Origin: Paenibacillus faecis
GTDB lineage: Bacteria; Bacillota; Bacilli; Paenibacillales; Paenibacillaceae
Direction of reading: 5' to 3'
DNA length: 64,000 bases
Assembly (NCBI RefSeq): GCF_008084145.1
Contig: NZ_VSDO01000004.1
Span: 510,202 to 574,201 of the forward strand
The position numbers and the translations under genes are program-made. Of this stretch, positions 44,960 to 53,972 are shown piece after piece. Position 1 is the stretch's first letter; every line of letters starts with the position of its first letter. A model generated the notes under the pieces. The model had not been told where the DNA came from. It saw only the letters and a list, made by a program, of their open reading frames with translations, and did no database searches.

Positions 44960-47005
44960 GTGGGGATGGAAAGGGCTTATGTATTGGGCAGACATGCCTG
45001 GCGCACGATCGAGGAAGGCAACGAACGGGAATGGTTGATCGGAAACGGGATCGGGGGCTATGCCAGCCACTCCGTTCCGGGCGGCGGTTTCCGGATGTCC
45101 CACGGTTATCTGGTGGCGTCGGCCAAAGCGCCGGTAAACCGGATGCTCGTATTTACGAGAACCCAGGAGCAGGTGACGATCGGCGGCAAGACCTATGATT
45201 TAACCTCGCAGCAGTATGTGAACTGGCAAAAAGACGGGCAGCATTATTTAAGACGCTTCGTCCTTAACACCGTACCGGAATACGATTATCAGGTGGAAGA
45301 CATCTCGATCCGAAAGACGATCGCTATGGAATACGGGCGCAATACGGCGGTCGTATGTTATGAAATTACCGGTGGACGGGAGTCCGCGCTGCTGAACATC
45401 GTTCCGCTGTTCAATTTTCGTTCTCCCGGGGAGGTTTCGGAGAAAGGGAGTCTTTCGTTTGAAACGGAGCTGGCGAATCAGACGTTGAAGCTGATCCCCT
45501 CCAGGCAGCCGGAAACGACGATCTCTTTTATGGCATCCGAAGGGGATTATGTGGACAGATCGACATACCCGGTGACGATGGCAACTCCACCTTATTTGTA
45601 TGAAGAGGCTCACTATTACAAGTTCGAGAACCGGAACGGATTCATGGGGGTGGACAACCACTACACTCCCTATGAAATTCATGTTTCACTGAAACCCTAT
45701 GAACGCAAAGCCATTTACTTGAAGTGTTCCATAGATCCGCTCGATGACAAGGACGGATTCGAGATCGTCCGTGAATACAGGCAGAGGATGGACGGTTTGG
45801 TGGAGCGGGCCGGATACGGAAACCGGTTTGCCGACCGCTTGGTGGAGGCTGCGGATCATTTTATAGTGCAGCGGGAGTCGACGGGCCTTAAAACGGTGCT
45901 GGCTGGCTACCCTTGGTTTACCGACTGGGGACGGGACACGATGATCGCATTGCAGGGATTGACCCTGTCCACCAAACGGTTCGAGGACGCGAGAGAAATT
46001 CTGGAATCCTTCTCACGCTACCTCCGGAACGGTTTAATTCCCAACATGTTCCCCGATGACGGCCAGGAACCGCTTTACAATACGGCCGATGCCTCGCTCT
46101 GGTATTTCCACGCCGTTCACGAGTATTTGCGGTATACCGGAGGACCGGAGGATTACGCCTTTATCGAGAAGAAGATTTACCCGACGCTTAAGGAAATCCT
46201 GGCTGCCCATAAAGCGGGAACCGACTTTTCGATCGGCATGGATGACGATGGCCTGATCCATGCGGGCAGCGGCTTGGATCAAGTGACCTGGATGGATGTG
46301 AGGGTCGGCGATTGGGTCGTCACGCCGCGTCACGGGAAACCGGTGGAAATCAACGCCTTATGGTACAACGCCCTCCGGGTTATGGCGCAGTTGGCGGAGC
46401 GTTTTGGCGACACGGAGCCCTACGATATACTTGCGCAACAGGTACAAGACTCCTTCAGCCGCCGATTCTGGAATGAACAGGCAGGGTGTCTGTATGATGT
46501 TATCGATGTGAACGGGAACGAGAATGACGGCAAAATCAGGCCGAACCAAATTTGGGCGGTCTCGCTTCCCTATTCGGCGCTTCCTCCCGAGAAGCAAAAG
46601 GCGGTCGTGGACACCGTTTATAAACATTTGTATACGCCTTACGGCTTACGGTCGCTCTCTTTTGAAGACGAGGAATACAAGCCTCGATATATCGGCAAGC
46701 TCATTGACCGGGATGGGGCTTATCACATGGGAACCGTATGGGCTTTCCCGCTTGGCGCATTTATATCCGCCTACTGCAAGGTGAACGGGCACAGCCGGGA
46801 AGCCGTGCTTACGGCCAAAGGGATGTGCGAGGTGTTCGAGGACCATCTTCAGGACGGAGCCATCGGGGGAATTGCGGAAATTTTCGACGGAGAGTTTGCC
46901 TGCACGGGCCGGGGATGCTGCACTCAAGCCTGGAGTGTAGGAGAGATTTTGCGGGCATACACCGAAGATATTCTGCCCTATTTACCCGAAATAAACAGCA
47001 AGTAA
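44960..47005 (+). CDS. Amylo-alpha-1,6-glucosidase (glycogen debranching enzyme type)
   Basis: 681 residues. The N-terminal GDE_N-like beta domain (GNGIGGYASHSVPGG ... RMSHGYLVAS) is followed by a GDE_C (alpha/alpha)6 barrel (WFTDWGRDTMIALQGLTLST, LIPNMFPDDG, WMDVRVGDWVVTPRHGKPVE, INALWYNALRV). It removes alpha-1,6-linked glucose stubs from glycogen or branched dextrins in the cytoplasm. A GTG at 44960 with GGGGAGGAG upstream is used; the ATG at 44966 is also possible. It sits between pulA and the uncharacterised operon, with an operator just upstream. Confidence 0.92.
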   Translation: MGMERAYVLGRHAWRTIEEGNEREWLIGNGIGGYASHSVPGGGFRMSHGYLVASAKAPVNRMLVFTRTQEQVTIGGKTYDLTSQQYVNWQKDGQHYLRRFVLNTVPEYDYQVEDISIRKTIAMEYGRNTAVVCYEITGGRESALLNIVPLFNFRSPGEVSEKGSLSFETELANQTLKLIPSRQPETTISFMASEGDYVDRSTYPVTMATPPYLYEEAHYYKFENRNGFMGVDNHYTPYEIHVSLKPYERKAIYLKCSIDPLDDKDGFEIVREYRQRMDGLVERAGYGNRFADRLVEAADHFIVQRESTGLKTVLAGYPWFTDWGRDTMIALQGLTLSTKRFEDAREILESFSRYLRNGLIPNMFPDDGQEPLYNTADASLWYFHAVHEYLRYTGGPEDYAFIEKKIYPTLKEILAAHKAGTDFSIGMDDDGLIHAGSGLDQVTWMDVRVGDWVVTPRHGKPVEINALWYNALRVMAQLAERFGDTEPYDILAQQVQDSFSRRFWNEQAGCLYDVIDVNGNENDGKIRPNQIWAVSLPYSALPPEKQKAVVDTVYKHLYTPYGLRSLSFEDEEYKPRYIGKLIDRDGAYHMGTVWAFPLGAFISAYCKVNGHSREAVLTAKGMCEVFEDHLQDGAIGGIAEIFDGEFACTGRGCCTQAWSVGEILRAYTEDILPYLPEINSK

Positions 47006-47023
47006 TTACCATACTATAGTCAT

Positions 47024-47071
47024 GCCGCAAAATAAGCTCTTTGTGAGGAGTGAAAGTTTTGCGGCTTTTTT
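47024..47071 (+). terminator. Terminator after the amylo-1,6-glucosidase gene
   Basis: GCCGCAAAA (47024-47032) pairs with TTTTGCGGC (47057-47065), followed by TTTTTT. Confidence 0.85.
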
Positions 47072-47088
47072 ATCATTGTAAACAAAAT

Positions 47089-47100
47089 AAAAACGTTTTC
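47089..47100. promoter_or_regulatory. Possible LacI-type half or weak operator
   Basis: AAAACGTTTTC shares the ACGTTT core but lacks the flanking GC bases. It is about 100 bp upstream of the stronger site at 47187. Confidence 0.35.
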
Positions 47101-47186
47101 TGATAATTTCTGAAAAACGCCCGCAAAATTCGACACCTTTCACCTTACTTTTACAGAAATTAGTGATAATATGTGGTCGTAACAAA

Positions 47187-47204
47187 TTGTGCAAACGTTT
47201 GAAC
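47187..47204. promoter_or_regulatory. LacI-type operator of the dehydrogenase-to-MATE operon
   Basis: TTGTGCAAACGTTTGAAC, nearly identical to the site before the beta-phosphoglucomutase gene. It follows a possible -10 TAATAT (47167-47172) and precedes the first gene by about 32 bp, the position of a repressing operator. Confidence 0.75.
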
Positions 47205-47235
47205 TAATCTCCTAACAAAGTAGAGGTGATTTCAA

Positions 47236-48276
47236 TTGCAGGCATTGATATGGACGGAACGTGGACGATTGGAACTCATCGAACAGGAGTCCCCATCGTG
47301 CCGTACTTCCGGGGAGGTGAAAGTAAAAATCGAACTGGCGGGAATTTGCGGTACGGATCTCGCCGTCATCGCCGGGAAGGAGCCGGGGGTGCCCGGCATC
47401 ATCCGCGGCCATGAAGCCGTAGGAACCGTCGTGGAGACCGGTGCGGACGTAAGCCGGGTTCGGGTGGGAGACCGCGTCGTTATCGACCCGAACCAGAGCT
47501 GCGGGGAATGCCGGTTTTGCCGAAAAGGGCAGCTGCACCTGTGCATAGGTCGCTCCGGACAAGGGATGCCGATCGCCGGGTTAAACCTTCCGGGTACGTT
47601 CGCTCCCTATTTTGTTACGGATGAGAGCTTTGTGCATAGGCTCCCCGACGGGATGAGCTGGGAGGCGGCCGTTTTGGTGGAACCGCTCGCTTGTGTTCTG
47701 CACAATTTCAAGGTGGCGGGAGTTACCCGGGAAGATCGCGTGCTGGTTCTTGGCTCGGGCCCGATGGGCTTGCTGTGCCAAATCGTCGGCGGAGCGCTCG
47801 GCTGCTTTACGGTCGGGACGGAGGTTAACCCGTATCGCCTGTCAGTGGCCCGCCGGTTCTCGGAGCGGGTTGTCCTGCCGGAGGAATTGGGCGGGAAGAC
47901 CGATCCCCCTGCTCCGGAATCCGGAAAGTATGATGTGGTTATCGATACTGTAGGGACGCAAATGGCCCTGGCCGAGCAATGGGTGGAGCGGGGCGGAAGA
48001 ATCGTTCCCTTCGGGATTAACGGCGGCTATCAATATATTTTGACTCCCACCCATTATGTGCAGCATGCCGTGAAAATCATCGGGGCCGGCGAATACCTGG
48101 GTACTTTTGAGCCGGCGCTGAAGTTTGCGGCAGATCACCCCGAACTCGCGTCGCTGGTTACAAGACGCTATCCGCTGACCGAATACGAGCCGGCGATTCA
48201 GGAGCTTTTGGGGTACGACTTCTCAACCGGTGCGCGTTTGCCGGCGGAAACGATGAAAACGGTATTTGTGTTCTAG
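47236..48276 (+). CDS. Zinc-dependent medium-chain dehydrogenase
   Basis: 346 residues from a TTG start with AGAGGTGAT upstream. The catalytic zinc region CGTDLAVIAGKEPG...RGHEAVG and the four-cysteine structural zinc lobe CGECRFCRKGQLHLC are intact. The Rossmann motif is VLVLGSGPMGLLCQ. It belongs with threonine, sorbitol and galactitol-type dehydrogenases that oxidise sugars or polyols. First gene of a tight five-gene run ending with the MATE gene (gaps of 40, 22, 20 and 18 bp). Substrate unknown; a sugar is likely given the maltose-type operator. Confidence 0.9.
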   Translation: MQALIWTERGRLELIEQESPSCRTSGEVKVKIELAGICGTDLAVIAGKEPGVPGIIRGHEAVGTVVETGADVSRVRVGDRVVIDPNQSCGECRFCRKGQLHLCIGRSGQGMPIAGLNLPGTFAPYFVTDESFVHRLPDGMSWEAAVLVEPLACVLHNFKVAGVTREDRVLVLGSGPMGLLCQIVGGALGCFTVGTEVNPYRLSVARRFSERVVLPEELGGKTDPPAPESGKYDVVIDTVGTQMALAEQWVERGGRIVPFGINGGYQYILTPTHYVQHAVKIIGAGEYLGTFEPALKFAADHPELASLVTRRYPLTEYEPAIQELLGYDFSTGARLPAETMKTVFVF

Positions 48277-48316
48277 CCGCCATTTTTGAAAGAACGCTGA
48301 AAGGGGATGGGGGGTT

Positions 48317-50266
48317 ATGGCCCGCCAAGAACGCTTGAAATATATTTACCGATTTCTGGCCTCACACCGACCCAAAGAAATCGGGCCGATCTGGATACCC
48401 GAAATATGGAACGAATGCGGGTATACCGATATTCTCGACACGAAGCATCGGGAAATAAAAGTGGATCCGGTGCCGTTTCTGCTGCATCATCTTAACTTTT
48501 TGTTTCAACTGTCCGAATCGTACGCTTTTGAAGAGCAAAGTCTCGACCGGAGTATCATCTACTCGTCGCTGGTCCGATACACCGCGGCATGGGACTATAA
48601 CCATGACGGCCGCATTCAATCCGGAACTTTTCTTAGATTGATGATCCTGCTTCCGCTGTTGAAGAAAATGGGCGTCAATATACTGTATTTGCTGCCGGTT
48701 ACAAGATACAGCCAAATGCACTGGAAAGGGGACATCGGCTCGCCTTACGCGGTTCATAGTTTGTTCGAGCTGGACCCCGATCTGCACGATCCCTTATTGG
48801 ACGGCATCTCGGAGTTTACGCTCCACGACGAAATGGCCGCGCTCGTCGAAGCCTGTCATCTGGTGGGCGTAAAAGTCGTGGTGGATTTTATCCCCAGGGT
48901 AACGGCGAGAGACAGTGAAGTTATTGAAGATCATCCCGATTGGGTGTACTGGATCGGCAAGGAACATTTGGAAGGCTTTCGTCCTCCTTATATTCCAGAG
49001 CTGGGCTTCTTCGAAGAATGCAGCCCGGACAAGCTCGAAACCATTTATCGCAGCAAGGAAACGGCGGCTTTTTTATCCAAATTTTCGCCGCCGCCGAACG
49101 AATTGAATCCTTTGCTGTGGCAGTGTCTGAAGCAGCGCGCCCGGCAATCCGGCGAGCCGCTGTTGTCGCTCGTCGAGGAAAACATGGGGATTACGACGGC
49201 GCCGGCTCACTCCGACTGGGTTAACGATGTCCAACCGATCTGGACGGATATTACGTTTTACAGGCTGTTCAAGGATCATGCGCCGCAAGTCCGGGATTTT
49301 GTCCCTCCGAATCAACCGCCGTATGTGTTGTTCGACACGATCAAATGCAACATGTACCCCGGAACGGAACCGAACCGGGAATTGTGGGACATGCTGGTGG
49401 AGGCCGTTAAGTTCAACTTGCATGCTTATGGCGTCGACGGGTTCCGGATCGATATCGGCCATGTCCTGCCGGTGCCTTTGCTGGAGGAGATGTTCCGGAC
49501 GATCAAGGAGATCCGGCCCCACGCCATCCTCATCAGCGAGGACTTGTTCAATCGCAACCATCTCAAGGCCGCGAGCACCGGGTATAATGTCATGCTCGGC
49601 AGCGGGTGGAAGATTATGACGGATATTTCGGTGGAAACGCTGCAGGCGTACCTCCAGGAGCTCCCCGAGTTGGCCATACATGTATTCGCCTGTTCCGAAA
49701 CGGCGGACACCCCCCGAATTGCCAGTCGTGGAGGGATTCGTCTGGCGCGGATGATGAGCGTATTCAACAGCTTTTTGCCGAACGCCATTCCTTTTTTGAC
49801 TACGGGAATCGAGATGAACGAAGAACAGCCTTTGAACTGCGGACTTGCCGATAATACGGGCGGCGCGGAGATTCCGCGGGCTTTTTTCAACCGTCTGGTC
49901 ATTAACTGGACACACCCGCAGCCCATGATTCCTTTACTGAGCCGTTTGCATGCCGGAAAGAGGCAATTGGAGCATCTGGTCCGGCCCCAGAACTTTTTTG
50001 TACCTGACGCCCAGGGAGAGGTATTGATGTACGCCTATCTGAAAGGGAGTGAGATGCTGGTGTGCTGCTTCAATTTAAGCGCCGACGCTCCGCAGGAAAT
50101 TCGTCTGAATGCGATCTATCCCGTATCGGACGGTTGGACGGTGTGGATCGATAGTCTGGCCGACCCGGAATTCGCTCTGGTCTCTGCGGCCCAAGGCGGC
50201 CGGGATTGGCGAATGCTTCAGCCCCACCAGGGAATCGTCTTCTATCATCCTCAAATCAAACCGTAA
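48317..50266 (+). CDS. GH13 protein with atypical catalytic-site motifs (possible maltosyltransferase type)
   Basis: 649 residues, no signal peptide. The barrel and catalytic acids are present: D379 in DGFRIDIGH, E408 in LISEDLF and D464 in ETADTPR. Two hallmark histidines are missing. GH13 region I reads VVVDFIPRV where hydrolases have DxxxNH, and region IV reads TAD rather than NHD (A463 replaces His). KGDIGSPYAVHSLFELDP and the loss of the NHD histidine recall maltosyltransferase-type GH13 enzymes. Long inserted loops are also present. It probably transfers rather than hydrolyses glucosyl or maltosyl units. Second gene of the operon starting at 47236. Confidence 0.82.
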   Translation: MARQERLKYIYRFLASHRPKEIGPIWIPEIWNECGYTDILDTKHREIKVDPVPFLLHHLNFLFQLSESYAFEEQSLDRSIIYSSLVRYTAAWDYNHDGRIQSGTFLRLMILLPLLKKMGVNILYLLPVTRYSQMHWKGDIGSPYAVHSLFELDPDLHDPLLDGISEFTLHDEMAALVEACHLVGVKVVVDFIPRVTARDSEVIEDHPDWVYWIGKEHLEGFRPPYIPELGFFEECSPDKLETIYRSKETAAFLSKFSPPPNELNPLLWQCLKQRARQSGEPLLSLVEENMGITTAPAHSDWVNDVQPIWTDITFYRLFKDHAPQVRDFVPPNQPPYVLFDTIKCNMYPGTEPNRELWDMLVEAVKFNLHAYGVDGFRIDIGHVLPVPLLEEMFRTIKEIRPHAILISEDLFNRNHLKAASTGYNVMLGSGWKIMTDISVETLQAYLQELPELAIHVFACSETADTPRIASRGGIRLARMMSVFNSFLPNAIPFLTTGIEMNEEQPLNCGLADNTGGAEIPRAFFNRLVINWTHPQPMIPLLSRLHAGKRQLEHLVRPQNFFVPDAQGEVLMYAYLKGSEMLVCCFNLSADAPQEIRLNAIYPVSDGWTVWIDSLADPEFALVSAAQGGRDWRMLQPHQGIVFYHPQIKP

Positions 50267-50288
50267 AGGCAAAGGAGAACTCAAAAAT

Positions 50289-51440
50289 ATGGGCTCGTAT
50301 CTGAAAGAAATGGTCATTTGGCATGAATTTGACGGTCCGGGAGACACCTCCATTGAATTGTTGGAAGGTTTATGTCATGAATATTCCCGCAAAACCGGCG
50401 TTCGGGTCATCCCCGAAGTGATGAATATCGTAGAGTTGTCGGCACGGTTGAACCGGATCGGCGAGGGGGGACCAGCGCCGCAGATGGCTATGGTTCCGGC
50501 AGATATGGCCGGATTCGGAGCGAATGCGAACTATTCCCCGGTGCCGGAGGAGTTGCTTGCGCTGGCAGCATCCGACGGTTCGGACTTATCGGATTCCATG
50601 CGTTCCGAAGGAATCGCCTACGGCCTGCCGGTGCTGACGGGGAATCATCTGGTGCTGTATTACAACCGGGACATCTATCCCGCTCCCCCGGGCTCGTGGG
50701 AAGAGATCGAAGCCGGGGGAAACGGCTTGATAGATCAAGGGCTGATCCCTATTGCCGCCGATCTCCTGGAACCGTATTCGTTTATTCCGTTTTTGACGGC
50801 ATTTGGGGGTTGGCCGATGCGGGGGAACACGCCCTGTTTTCCAAAGAACGAAATGAGACGGGCGCTGCATTTTGTCCGCGCGCAGGGGGAGCGTGGAGTT
50901 CTGGCCAGCATGAACGGTTCGACGGAACTGTTGGACAGGTTCATAGGCGGCCAAATCGGCGCGATCATCTGCGGCGAGTGGATCTATAACTATTTGGATC
51001 GGCAGATGCAGCACAAGCTGGGCGTTGCTCCGCTCCCTTCCGTGTTGGGGATACCCTCGCTCTCCATGTCCTCGTCGATCGGACTCGTATTCCCGGGGCA
51101 TTCGCTGGAATCGGAACTCCGGGAGGAAATCCTCTCGTTTGCCGCCTTCATGCTCAGTGAAGAGAACCAGACGAGATGGGGCACCGAGGTGCAGCGGATT
51201 CCCGTTCGCAAGGGGGCTCGGGAGAAGGTGATACGTCAAGCCGGCGCCGATCGGGCGACTCTGATCCAGTTGCTGGAGAAGAGCCGTCCCATGCCGATCG
51301 AACCGGCCATGGCTTCCGTTTGGGAAGCGATTCGCCCGGGTTTGCGGTGCTTGATGAATGAAGGGGCGGACTCCGCCTATACCGTGGTCGACCGTTATTT
51401 TCGGCATATCGCCGATGTCGCTCAGCCCAATAACTATTAA
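50289..51440 (+). CDS. MalE-like solute-binding protein without signal peptide
   Basis: 383 residues from the ATG at 50289, preceded by AAAGGAG. The fold is that of sugar ABC binding proteins (MVIWHEFDGPGDTSIELLEG, YGLPVLTGNHLVLYYNRDIY, GEWIYNYL, QTRWGTEVQRIPVRKGAREK). There is neither a signal peptide nor a lipobox: the N-terminus goes directly into the first beta strand. An upstream in-frame extension to 50109 lies inside the GH13 gene and is not a signal sequence either. It therefore appears cytoplasmic. No permease gene adjoins it. A sensor or substrate-holding role beside the GH13 enzyme is possible. Confidence 0.78.
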   Translation: MGSYLKEMVIWHEFDGPGDTSIELLEGLCHEYSRKTGVRVIPEVMNIVELSARLNRIGEGGPAPQMAMVPADMAGFGANANYSPVPEELLALAASDGSDLSDSMRSEGIAYGLPVLTGNHLVLYYNRDIYPAPPGSWEEIEAGGNGLIDQGLIPIAADLLEPYSFIPFLTAFGGWPMRGNTPCFPKNEMRRALHFVRAQGERGVLASMNGSTELLDRFIGGQIGAIICGEWIYNYLDRQMQHKLGVAPLPSVLGIPSLSMSSSIGLVFPGHSLESELREEILSFAAFMLSEENQTRWGTEVQRIPVRKGAREKVIRQAGADRATLIQLLEKSRPMPIEPAMASVWEAIRPGLRCLMNEGADSAYTVVDRYFRHIADVAQPNNY

Positions 51441-51460
51441 ATCAAAGTGAGGGAAAATCC

Positions 51461-52120
51461 ATGAAGACGAGTGTATTTAGCCAAGTTTCGATCGATGGCA
51501 AACTGACGTTGGGGCCGGGCCAGTCCAGTAAGCCTTTGTTCAGTCTGTTTGATGGCGGGGATATGGAGTACATTCATAAATTTCGCGGAATCGTGGACGG
51601 GATTATGGTCGGGAAGAACACGATCACAACGGACAACCCCTTTTTGACGAACCGGTATGAAGAGAATAAGAATCCGGTGCGTATCGTTCCCACAAGAACG
51701 ATGGACATTCCGCTGGACAGCCACGTGTTGGCGGACGAGGGACAAACCATTCTCGTGACCACAGAGCTGGGGAAGGATGAACGCAAGATCGAGCTGCTGC
51801 GGGAGCGGGGAAAAGAATGCCTGATTTGCGGAGAAGACAAGGTCGATTTCGCCAAGTTGTTTTCCATACTGGAACAAAACTACGGCATTCACCGCCTGAT
51901 GGTGGAGGGAGGCGGGTTTCTGAATTGGCACGTGTTCAACGAGGATCTCGTCGACGAGATCATTCTGATGCAGCTTCCGATTATTATCGGCGGGGCGTCG
52001 AATATTACACTGGTGGATGGCGAGGGCTACACGCGGCTGGATTTTACCAAAAAATTTAAGGTGGTCGAAGTACAGCCGAAGGATCATTACACCTTGCTGC
52101 GTTATATGAAGGCGGTATAA
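51461..52120 (+). CDS. RibD C-terminal/dihydrofolate reductase-like reductase
   Basis: 219 residues with the RibD_C fold: SQVSIDGKLTLG at the start, GIMVGKNTITTDNP, and LMVEGGGFLNWHV followed by DEIILMQLPIIIGG. Relatives reduce the ribose of a riboflavin precursor with NADPH, but no other riboflavin gene is near, so a different substrate is likely. It starts 20 bp after the MalE-like gene and belongs to the same operon. Confidence 0.85.
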   Translation: MKTSVFSQVSIDGKLTLGPGQSSKPLFSLFDGGDMEYIHKFRGIVDGIMVGKNTITTDNPFLTNRYEENKNPVRIVPTRTMDIPLDSHVLADEGQTILVTTELGKDERKIELLRERGKECLICGEDKVDFAKLFSILEQNYGIHRLMVEGGGFLNWHVFNEDLVDEIILMQLPIIIGGASNITLVDGEGYTRLDFTKKFKVVEVQPKDHYTLLRYMKAV

Positions 52121-52138
52121 AACGGGAGGACAGGCCAG

Positions 52139-53500
52139 ATGAGCGATGAGCTAAAAAAGGATTTTTATAAAAACGTATATAAAATTGCTCTTCCAGTAAC
52201 TTTACAAAGCTTGATCATGTCTTTGCTCACGCTCACGGACCAGTTGATGGTCGGACAGCTGGGCGATGTGGCTATCGCTTCCGTCGGAATGGCCACGAAA
52301 ATTTACGGAGTGATCTCCGTCGTACTGGCCGGTCTTGCGGCGGGCGTTTCGATCTACGCGGCCCAGTTCTGGGGAAAACAGGACCGCAAGAGTATCTCCC
52401 AATTGCTCGGGATCGGATTGATAGCCGGGTTTGCGCTGTCGTTCCTGTTTACGCTGCTCGTGTTCTTTGAGCCCCAGCTTTGCCTGGGATTATTCACAAC
52501 GGATGAGCGGATCTTGGGGGAGGGGTACATTTTTCTGCAAATTATCTCGCTTAGTTATGTACCGACGATGTTTACGATGATGTACTCCGCCATTCTCAGA
52601 AGCACCACCCATGTCAAACTGCCGATGTTTGTCAGTTTGTTTACGGTAATGCTTAACATTGTATTGAATTATATGCTGATTTTCGGGAACTGGGGGTTTC
52701 CGGAACTGGGATTAAAGGGAGCGGCTATCGCGACGCTAACCGCCAGAATCGTGGAGTGTGCGTTGATCATTGGGGCCGTCTACAAGTTCAGGCTTCCCGG
52801 TTCGGTCGATTTCGGCAGCCTGTTCGAGGTCCCCAAGCCGCTCCTGCAAAAGTTCATTCGCACGACCTATCCGATCATCTTGACCGAGTTTATCTGGGTG
52901 ATGGGCGAGACGGCTTATGCCATGATCTACAGCCGGATGGGAACGTCGGAAATGACGGCCATGACGATCACTTTCCCGCTGCAGGGAATCTGTATCGGAT
53001 TGCTGTCGGGCCTGGCCAGCGCGGGCGGGGTGATGGTCGGCAACAAGCTGGGTGCCGGGGAGGAAGAGCCCGCCTTGCAGTATGCCAAACGTTTTATCGC
53101 GTTGGGGATTTCCGTTTCCCTTGCCGTTGGCCTGGTAATTGCCGCAGCTTCCCCTTGGTATGTTTCCTTCTTTAATATTTCGGGAGAGGTCCACCGCCTG
53201 GGGATTTATCTGGTTTGGGTGTTTGCTGCTTTCCTATGGGTAAAAGTGGGGAATATGATCATGGCCGGAGGGATTTTAAACAGCGGCGGGGACAGCAAGT
53301 TCGTATTCGCCATGGAATCGGCGGCGACATGGCTGATCGGAGTTCCGTCGGGACTGTTGCTGTCGTTTGTCTTTAAACAACCGGTCTATCTGGTCTATCT
53401 GGTGCTTTCCTTGGAAGAGGTGGTCCGTTTCGGGATCGGCATGTGGCGTATCCACTCCCGCAAATGGATCAAGAATTTGGTAAACGATATTGCCGCGTAA
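52139..53500 (+). CDS. MATE family efflux transporter
   Basis: 453 residues with twelve predicted membrane helices in two homologous halves (ALPVTLQSLIMSLLTLTDQL and TYPIILTEFIWVMGETAYAM begin the two bundles). MATE proteins export cationic drugs or metabolites using sodium or proton gradients. It is the last gene of the operon from 47236 and starts 18 bp after the reductase. Its placement under a maltose-type operator is unusual for a drug pump and points to export of a product made by the operon. Confidence 0.92.
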   Translation: MSDELKKDFYKNVYKIALPVTLQSLIMSLLTLTDQLMVGQLGDVAIASVGMATKIYGVISVVLAGLAAGVSIYAAQFWGKQDRKSISQLLGIGLIAGFALSFLFTLLVFFEPQLCLGLFTTDERILGEGYIFLQIISLSYVPTMFTMMYSAILRSTTHVKLPMFVSLFTVMLNIVLNYMLIFGNWGFPELGLKGAAIATLTARIVECALIIGAVYKFRLPGSVDFGSLFEVPKPLLQKFIRTTYPIILTEFIWVMGETAYAMIYSRMGTSEMTAMTITFPLQGICIGLLSGLASAGGVMVGNKLGAGEEEPALQYAKRFIALGISVSLAVGLVIAAASPWYVSFFNISGEVHRLGIYLVWVFAAFLWVKVGNMIMAGGILNSGGDSKFVFAMESAATWLIGVPSGLLLSFVFKQPVYLVYLVLSLEEVVRFGIGMWRIHSRKWIKNLVNDIAA

Positions 53501-53540
53501 GTAACCGTTGGTTTGCTCTACCGAATGGGTGATATCGAAC

Positions 53541-53585
53541 AGCCGCAGGATGAACGTAGGCAAGGCCTACATCCTGCGGCTTTTG
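53541..53585 (+). terminator. Terminator after the MATE gene
   Basis: AGCCGCAGGAT (53541-53551) pairs with ATCCTGCGGCT (53571-53581), with TAGGC/GCCTA inside; the T-run is short (TTTT). Confidence 0.75.
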
Positions 53586-53675
53586 GCGTGGGGAAGGATG
53601 TGAAATGGTTTCGGAGATACCGGAGATACGTTACGTTGCCGACGTCCACAATTGTAGATATATCGGAGTTTACAT

Positions 53676-53868
53676 CATTAAGGGGAAAATCTCCCGTTAA
53701 TGTACCGCTTTTGGCTCTTCCATCGGATTTAGCTGGAAAAACTCCATCTATTTCGCGGCCCAATTGCCTGTATACACCATTTCAGGCGAATTAGCGGGAG
53801 ATTCTCCAGCTAATTCGCCTATGCAGCCGCATATTCACCAAATTAACGGGAAGAATTCCATTTAATTT
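53676..53868. repeat. Four-unit palindrome cassette, TAGCTGGA/TAACGGGA family, copy 2
   Basis: Inverted repeats centred at 53689, 53740, 53802 and 53854 (spacings 51, 62, 52 bp). The third is the most complete (GGCGAATTAGC with GCTAATTCGCC as outer arms). It matches the cassette at 33993-34188 in unit sequence and spacing. It fills most of the 472-bp gap between the convergent MATE and GH65 genes. Confidence 0.85.
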
Positions 53869-53924
53869 AAATGAGCCGCAGGTGAAGAGTGTGAAAAGAA
53901 CCCGCTACACCGCCGCCTATTGTC

Positions 53925-53968
53925 TAAAAAAGGACAGATCCCGAATCAAACGGGAATCTGTCCTTATT
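53925..53968 (-). terminator. Terminator of the GH65 gene
   Basis: Minus-strand stem AAGGACAGAT...ATCTGTCCTT with inner CCCG/CGGG pairing, followed by TTTTTTAG on the minus strand. Confidence 0.88.
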
Positions 53969-53972
53969 TTGC

